A stretch of 11,529 nucleotides of DNA. It comes from Candidatus Omnitrophota bacterium. GTDB lineage: Bacteria; Omnitrophota; Gorgyraeia; 2-02-FULL-51-18. The stretch lies in the NCBI GenBank assembly GCA_016196505.1, contig JACPXO010000128.1:1-11529 (forward strand), in the 5' to 3' direction. A program made the position numbers and the translations under genes. Positions within the stretch are counted from its first letter, which is position 1. Each line of letters opens with the position of its first letter. Shown piece by piece: positions 7,597 to 11,529 of the stretch. The notes under the pieces were generated by a model. The model was not told the DNA's origin. It saw nothing but the letters and a program-made list of their open reading frames with translations, and did not search any database.

Positions 7597-8665
7597 TAGG
7601 GGTGTCCCCCGAAAAATGTTTGAACGCCTTTAAGCACCGAAAAACGGCTTAAGTCCTGCAAGATCACGAAAGCCATGAGGACGATCAAAGCCACGACCCC
7701 GCCCTGGGTTATCCTCTCCTTTATTTTCGGACGGATCGGAGAACCTTTGAGCTTTTCTATCGCCAGAAAAAAAAGATGCCCGCCGTCAAGGACGGGGATC
7801 GGCAAAAGGTTCAAGACAAAGAGACTGACGCTGAGCGACCCCATGAAATAAAAAAGATAGATCATGCCCATGTGAGCCGCTTCCTGCGTCATAAAAAAGA
7901 TCCCGATAGGGCCGGTGAGAGATTCCTTCACGGGCATCACCCCCGTGATCATCAGAAATAAGGAGTAAACAATGAGGGCGGTGAGCCCCGCCACCCGTTC
8001 GAGCGCGAGCGCGCACGATCGGAAAAATCCGTTCTTCACCAGACGCATCTCGCCGGCGGGGGCAATACCCACAAAAGGCACGCGCGCAGGTCTCCCCCGA
8101 AGGTCTTTGGACCCTTCCAGAACCGGCGCGATCTCCACCCGCCGCAGAACGCCGTCCCGCTCGACCGTCATCTCCATGCCACGCGAACCGCTCCGGACCT
8201 CTTTAAGGATCTCTTCCCACAAAGTCACGGGCTTGCCGTTGATGGCCACGAGCCGGTCCCCTTCGCTTAAGCCCGCCTTCTGAGCCGGTCCTCCCTCAAG
8301 GACTTTGCCGATCTTGTTGGTCAGCACCGGTTGGCCTACCACGAAAATAGCCCAAAAAATAAAAAACGCCAAAAGCGCGTTCATCAGAGGGCCGGCGACA
8401 ACCACCAAAAACTTTTGAAACGCGGATTTAGAGCAAAATTCCCAGGGCGAGCCGGTGGATTCTTCGGGACTTTCCCCCGCAAGTTTCACGTAACCGCCGA
8501 GCGGCAAAAGAGACACGCAAAACTGGGTTTCGCCGAAAGTTTTTCCAAAAACCACCGGGCCCATGCCGACGGAAAACCGCTCGACGCGGATCCCCACCCA
8601 CCGCGCCATCAAAAAATGGCCGTACTCGTGGATCACCACAAGAACGCTTAAAACGAATACAAAAA

Positions 8666-8684
<19 letters not shown>
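7596..8684 (-). CDS. rseP: Site-2 type intramembrane zinc metalloprotease RseP/RasP
   Basis: Membrane-embedded zinc protease that cleaves transmembrane anti-sigma factors or signal-peptide remnants; the local substrate cannot be told from the sequence. The 362 residues contain an N-terminal membrane helix with the catalytic HEYGH at 19-23. A second hydrophobic segment lies at about 92-117. One PDZ domain (about 122-188, GPAQKAGLSEGDRLVAING) follows, then helices near 228-250 and 275-296 ending in LLPIPVLDGGH, with the third zinc ligand motif LDG at 299-301, and a last membrane helix at about 328-343. The single PDZ domain resembles the shorter Gram-positive form rather than E. coli RseP, which has two. 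The start is GTG at 8684-8682 with a strong AGGAGG 7 bases upstream; it overlaps the end of dxr by 19 bases and proS by 1 base. Confidence 0.95.
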
Positions 8685-9822
<1,138 letters not shown>

Positions 9823-9826
<4 letters not shown>

Positions 9827-9906
9827 CCCACCACCTCATTTGTGCGTCGCACTGACGCGCAGAGCGCGTCGAGGCGGCCGGTCATCAATTGATTTACGTT
9901 TTTCAT
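9823..9906 (-). CDS. Possible 27-residue small ORF translationally coupled to dxr
   Basis: An ATG at 9906-9904 opens 27 codons; the peptide starts MKNVNQLMTG and ends RRTNEVVG. An AGGAAG ribosome binding site lies about 4 bases before the ATG. The TGA stop at 9825-9823 shares bases with the dxr GTG start (GTGA), the same overlap seen between uppS and cdsA. Ribosomes finishing it would be delivered to the dxr start and would unwind the stem that pairs with the dxr ribosome binding site, so it could act as a coupling or leader ORF. The peptide has no recognised domain, membrane segment or run of a regulatory amino acid. It lies wholly inside the palindromic element, so it may have arrived with that element and could be fortuitous. 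Confidence 0.45.
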
Positions 9907-9950
9907 AAATCTTCCTGTTCTTTCGCCGCCTCAAAATGAGGTGGTGGGGT
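9825..9950 (-). promoter_or_regulatory. Potential four-way-junction RNA structure covering the dxr ribosome binding site
   Basis: Transcribed on the minus strand, four nested or adjacent perfect stems are possible. P1 is 17 bp (9950-9934 with 9841-9825). P2 is 8 bp, GAGGCGGC/GCCGCCTC (9932-9925 with 9878-9871). P3 is 7 bp, GACGCGC/GCGCGTC, with loop TCT (9870-9854). P4 is 4 bp, GTGC/GCAC, with loop GAC (9852-9842). Junction strands are 1, 0, 1 and 0 bases, so the helices could stack compactly. P1 would bury the dxr GAGGTGG ribosome binding site and part of the GTG. The loop of P2 leaves the small-ORF ribosome binding site and ATG exposed. This is read from sequence complementarity only; no ligand-binding motif is recognised. 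Confidence 0.5.
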
Positions 9951-10756
9951 CATGAGTAGATCTTCAAATGAAAATAAAAGATCGGGGCGGTGAAAAGGAT
10001 GCTGTCGACGGCGTCCAAAAATCCCCCCATGCCGGGCAGAAAATTCCCCGAATCCTTGGCCCGGCAAAAACGCTTCATGAGCGATTCCGACAAATCCCCT
10101 ATCTGGCCGACGGCCGAGATCAAAAACCCGTTCACGGCCAGATGGAAATAGGTAAAATCCAGCGGCAAAACCTTTTTGAAGACCAGGGACACGCAGATCC
10201 CGGCGACAAGCCCGCCACACAAACCTTCTACGGATTTTTTGGGACTGATATGCGGGATCAAACTGTGTCTGCCGAACGGCGTCCCGACGCTGTAGGCGCC
10301 GATATCCGCGGCCTTCGTGACAGCTAAAAGATAAGCCACCCACATCACGCCGCCGTCCATAAAGCGGATCTTGATCAAATAGCTCAAGAACCAGCTAATG
10401 TACAAAATACCGAAAAGCGTCAGAGAGATCCCCGTCAAGGCCTGGGCGTTCTCTTTATGAAAAAACTGGAGAATAAATAAAAACAAGCACCCGAGAACGA
10501 GGAAAAGCACCTCCCCCGACTGCGTGTGCCCCCACTCCATTAAAACGATCAGAGGGATCACCACTCCCATGACGACGCCAAAAAGCCGGTATACCGGGAC
10601 GTTGGCTTTACGAAGAAGCGTCAAAAACTCAAACAGCGCCAAGGCCACGAATACGATCACTTCAAGCCCGAACAAAAAGGCGTTCGCGTAAAACAGGATC
10701 CCGGCGGTGATCCCGATCAAGAGGACGCTCGTCGTCAAACGCCGGGAAAGGGTCAC
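9950..10756 (-). CDS. cdsA: Phosphatidate cytidylyltransferase (CDP-diglyceride synthase)
   Basis: CdsA makes CDP-diacylglycerol from phosphatidic acid and CTP in the cytoplasmic membrane, the branch point for phospholipid synthesis. The 268 residues are very hydrophobic, with about seven or eight membrane segments. The conserved cytosolic stretch AADIGAYSVGTPFGRHSLIPHISPKKSVEG spans 149-178. The family signature lies at 225-251: S225, K228-R229, K234-D235, G244-G245, D248 and D251 are kept, but the usual His of PGHGG is Met243 and the usual Arg of LDR is Ala249. The start is GTG at 10756-10754, overlapping the uppS stop as GTGA, with GAGGG about 4 bases upstream. The TGA stop is at 9952-9950, at the edge of the palindromic element. 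Its place between uppS and dxr is the widely conserved order. Confidence 0.95.
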   Translation of the reverse strand: MTLSRRLTTSVLLIGITAGILFYANAFLFGLEVIVFVALALFEFLTLLRKANVPVYRLFGVVMGVVIPLIVLMEWGHTQSGEVLFLVLGCLFLFILQFFHKENAQALTGISLTLFGILYISWFLSYLIKIRFMDGGVMWVAYLLAVTKAADIGAYSVGTPFGRHSLIPHISPKKSVEGLCGGLVAGICVSLVFKKVLPLDFTYFHLAVNGFLISAVGQIGDLSESLMKRFCRAKDSGNFLPGMGGFLDAVDSILFTAPIFYFHLKIYS

Positions 10757-11475
10757 AGGGCCCTCACATCGCCAAAGCGACGCTCACGCCTGGCGTATTC
10801 GCGGATGGCTTTAAGGAAATCTGCTTTGCCAAAGTCCGGCCAATATTTTCTGGTGATATAGATCTCCGAATAAGACAACTGCCACAGGAGAAAATTGCTG
10901 AGCCGCATTTCACCGCTGGTCCGGATCAAAAGGTCCGGATCCGGCACACCGGCCGTATAGAGACAGCTGGAAAACTTTTGCTCATCGAGAGGATGAGAGC
11001 CATTGCCCCCGGCGGGGTTTTGCTCGGCTTCCCTTAATAACTTCCTCACGGCGTCCAGGATCTCGGTACGTGCCCCGTAGTTCAGCGCTATTGTCAGGAT
11101 CAGCTTCCGGTTCTCCGCCGTTGAGGCCACGGCCTGCCGGACCTTCTCGAGCGTATGAGGCGGCAACGCCTCAATATGGCCGATGGTCCTGAAGGACACC
11201 CCTTCTTTCTTGAGACTCCGGATCTCGTGATCGATGAAATAATCCAGAAGCTCCATCAGAAGTGACACTTCTTCCTTCGGTCTTTTCCAATTTTCCTGGC
11301 TGAACGCGTAAAGGGTCAGGTAGGGGATCCCGGTTTCTATCGCCGTTTGAACGATCGTTTTGACGGTTTTGACGCCGGCGCGATGGCCGGCGACACGGGG
11401 CAGGTTCCGTTCTTTTGCCCAACGGCCGTTGCCATCCATGATGATGGCCACATGGAGAGGGATCTTCTTTTTCAA
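10753..11475 (-). CDS. uppS: Isoprenyl transferase / undecaprenyl diphosphate synthase
   Basis: UppS is a cis-prenyltransferase that extends farnesyl diphosphate with isopentenyl diphosphate to C55 undecaprenyl diphosphate, the lipid carrier for peptidoglycan and other surface glycans. The 240 residues match the family length. The catalytic and diphosphate-binding motif MDGNGRWA is at 13-20 (Asp14 equivalent to E. coli Asp26). HRAG is at 31-34, AFSQENWKRP at 57-66, and RTSGEMRLSNFLLWQ at 185-199. Glu204 in SYSEIY is the likely second Mg ligand. Exact chain length cannot be read from the sequence. The start is assigned to TTG at 11475-11473, the only usual start codon between the upstream in-frame stop and the conserved MDGNG region that gives a normal N-terminus; no strong ribosome binding site is seen. 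It overlaps cdsA by 4 bases. Confidence 0.95.
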   Translation of the reverse strand: MKKKIPLHVAIIMDGNGRWAKERNLPRVAGHRAGVKTVKTIVQTAIETGIPYLTLYAFSQENWKRPKEEVSLLMELLDYFIDHEIRSLKKEGVSFRTIGHIEALPPHTLEKVRQAVASTAENRKLILTIALNYGARTEILDAVRKLLREAEQNPAGGNGSHPLDEQKFSSCLYTAGVPDPDLLIRTSGEMRLSNFLLWQLSYSEIYITRKYWPDFGKADFLKAIREYARRERRFGDVRAL

Positions 11476-11529
11476 ATTCGATGGCTGCGGTTCAAATGCA
11501 GCGTCTGTTTTTCATGAGATCCGACGGAA
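11472..11529 (-). other. Short stretch upstream of uppS; possible 3' end of a preceding gene
   Basis: These 58 bases hold no complete gene. One minus-strand frame is open from the window edge to a TGA at 11474-11472 that overlaps the uppS TTG as TTGA, the same overlap style as uppS/cdsA. It would end a preceding protein with ...HLNRSHRI. The other two frames also reach stops (at 11516-11514 region and 11494-11492), so the choice is uncertain. The tail does not look like Frr, a common neighbour of uppS. No promoter or terminator is recognised here. Confidence 0.25.

Noticed and set aside
9827..9949. Intrinsic terminator between cdsA and dxr
   Set aside because: The long stem encloses about 90 bases and is followed by GTGAAAAAG, not by a U tract; the 7-bp inner hairpin is also not followed by U residues.
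9903..10343. A 146-codon minus-strand frame overlapping cdsA and ending inside the palindromic element
   Set aside because: It is out of frame with cdsA, which has clear family motifs over the same DNA, and the product is Arg/Gly/Phe rich with no known features.
11492..11515. Seven-codon ATG mini-ORF upstream of uppS (ATGAAAAACAGA...)
   Set aside because: It has no clear ribosome binding site, is very short and ends 16 bases before the uppS start; there is no evidence it is more than chance.

Overview
The window is about 11.5 kb of tightly packed bacterial chromosome. Every gene I can support lies on the minus strand, so transcription runs from high to low coordinates. In transcription order the genes are uppS, cdsA, dxr, rseP, proS, rimP, nusA, infB, trpS, scpA and the first 31 codons of scpB, which runs off the left edge. 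Nearly all junctions overlap or abut. No RNA genes, CRISPR arrays or complete insertion sequences were seen.

Upstream block (about 11475 down to 5884): uppS, cdsA, dxr, rseP and proS link isoprenoid supply (Dxr), the undecaprenyl lipid carrier (UppS), phospholipid precursor synthesis (CdsA), an intramembrane site-2 protease (RseP) and prolyl-tRNA synthetase. This block ends at a convincing intrinsic terminator at about 5814-5843. Downstream block (5782 down to 1): rimP, nusA and infB (ribosome maturation, transcription elongation/termination, translation initiation), then trpS, scpA and scpB (tryptophanyl-tRNA synthetase and the SMC-associated chromosome segregation proteins). From general knowledge, the order resembles the uppS-cdsA-dxr-rasP-proS-(polC)-rimP-nusA-(ylxR-ylxQ)-infB cluster of Bacillus. 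Here polC, ylxR and ylxQ are absent, and trpS-scpA-scpB follow infB where rbfA/truB are common.

The organism is a bacterium with moderately high GC, a MEP isoprenoid pathway, SMC-ScpAB and frequent GTG/TTG starts. The gene order and protein style suggest a little-cultured lineage, for example Omnitrophota or another PVC/Elusimicrobia-like group. That is an inference with low to moderate confidence; no rRNA or other decisive marker is present.

The most unusual part is the 123-base cdsA-dxr gap, the longest gap in the window. It is filled by a compact palindromic element with perfect 16-17 bp terminal inverted repeats, flanked by TGA direct repeats. Inside are three more inverted repeats that can fold into a nearly gapless four-way junction. 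It also carries a 27-codon ORF with its own ribosome binding site, whose stop overlaps the dxr GTG start as GTGA. Removing the element and one TGA copy on paper restores an ATGA stop/start overlap between cdsA and dxr. This suggests a MITE-like insertion that now supplies the dxr ribosome binding site and start codon. A second point of interest is the proS-rimP gap. It holds a good promoter-like sequence overlapping the end of proS, followed closely by the terminator, which could act as an attenuator in the leader of the nusA operon.
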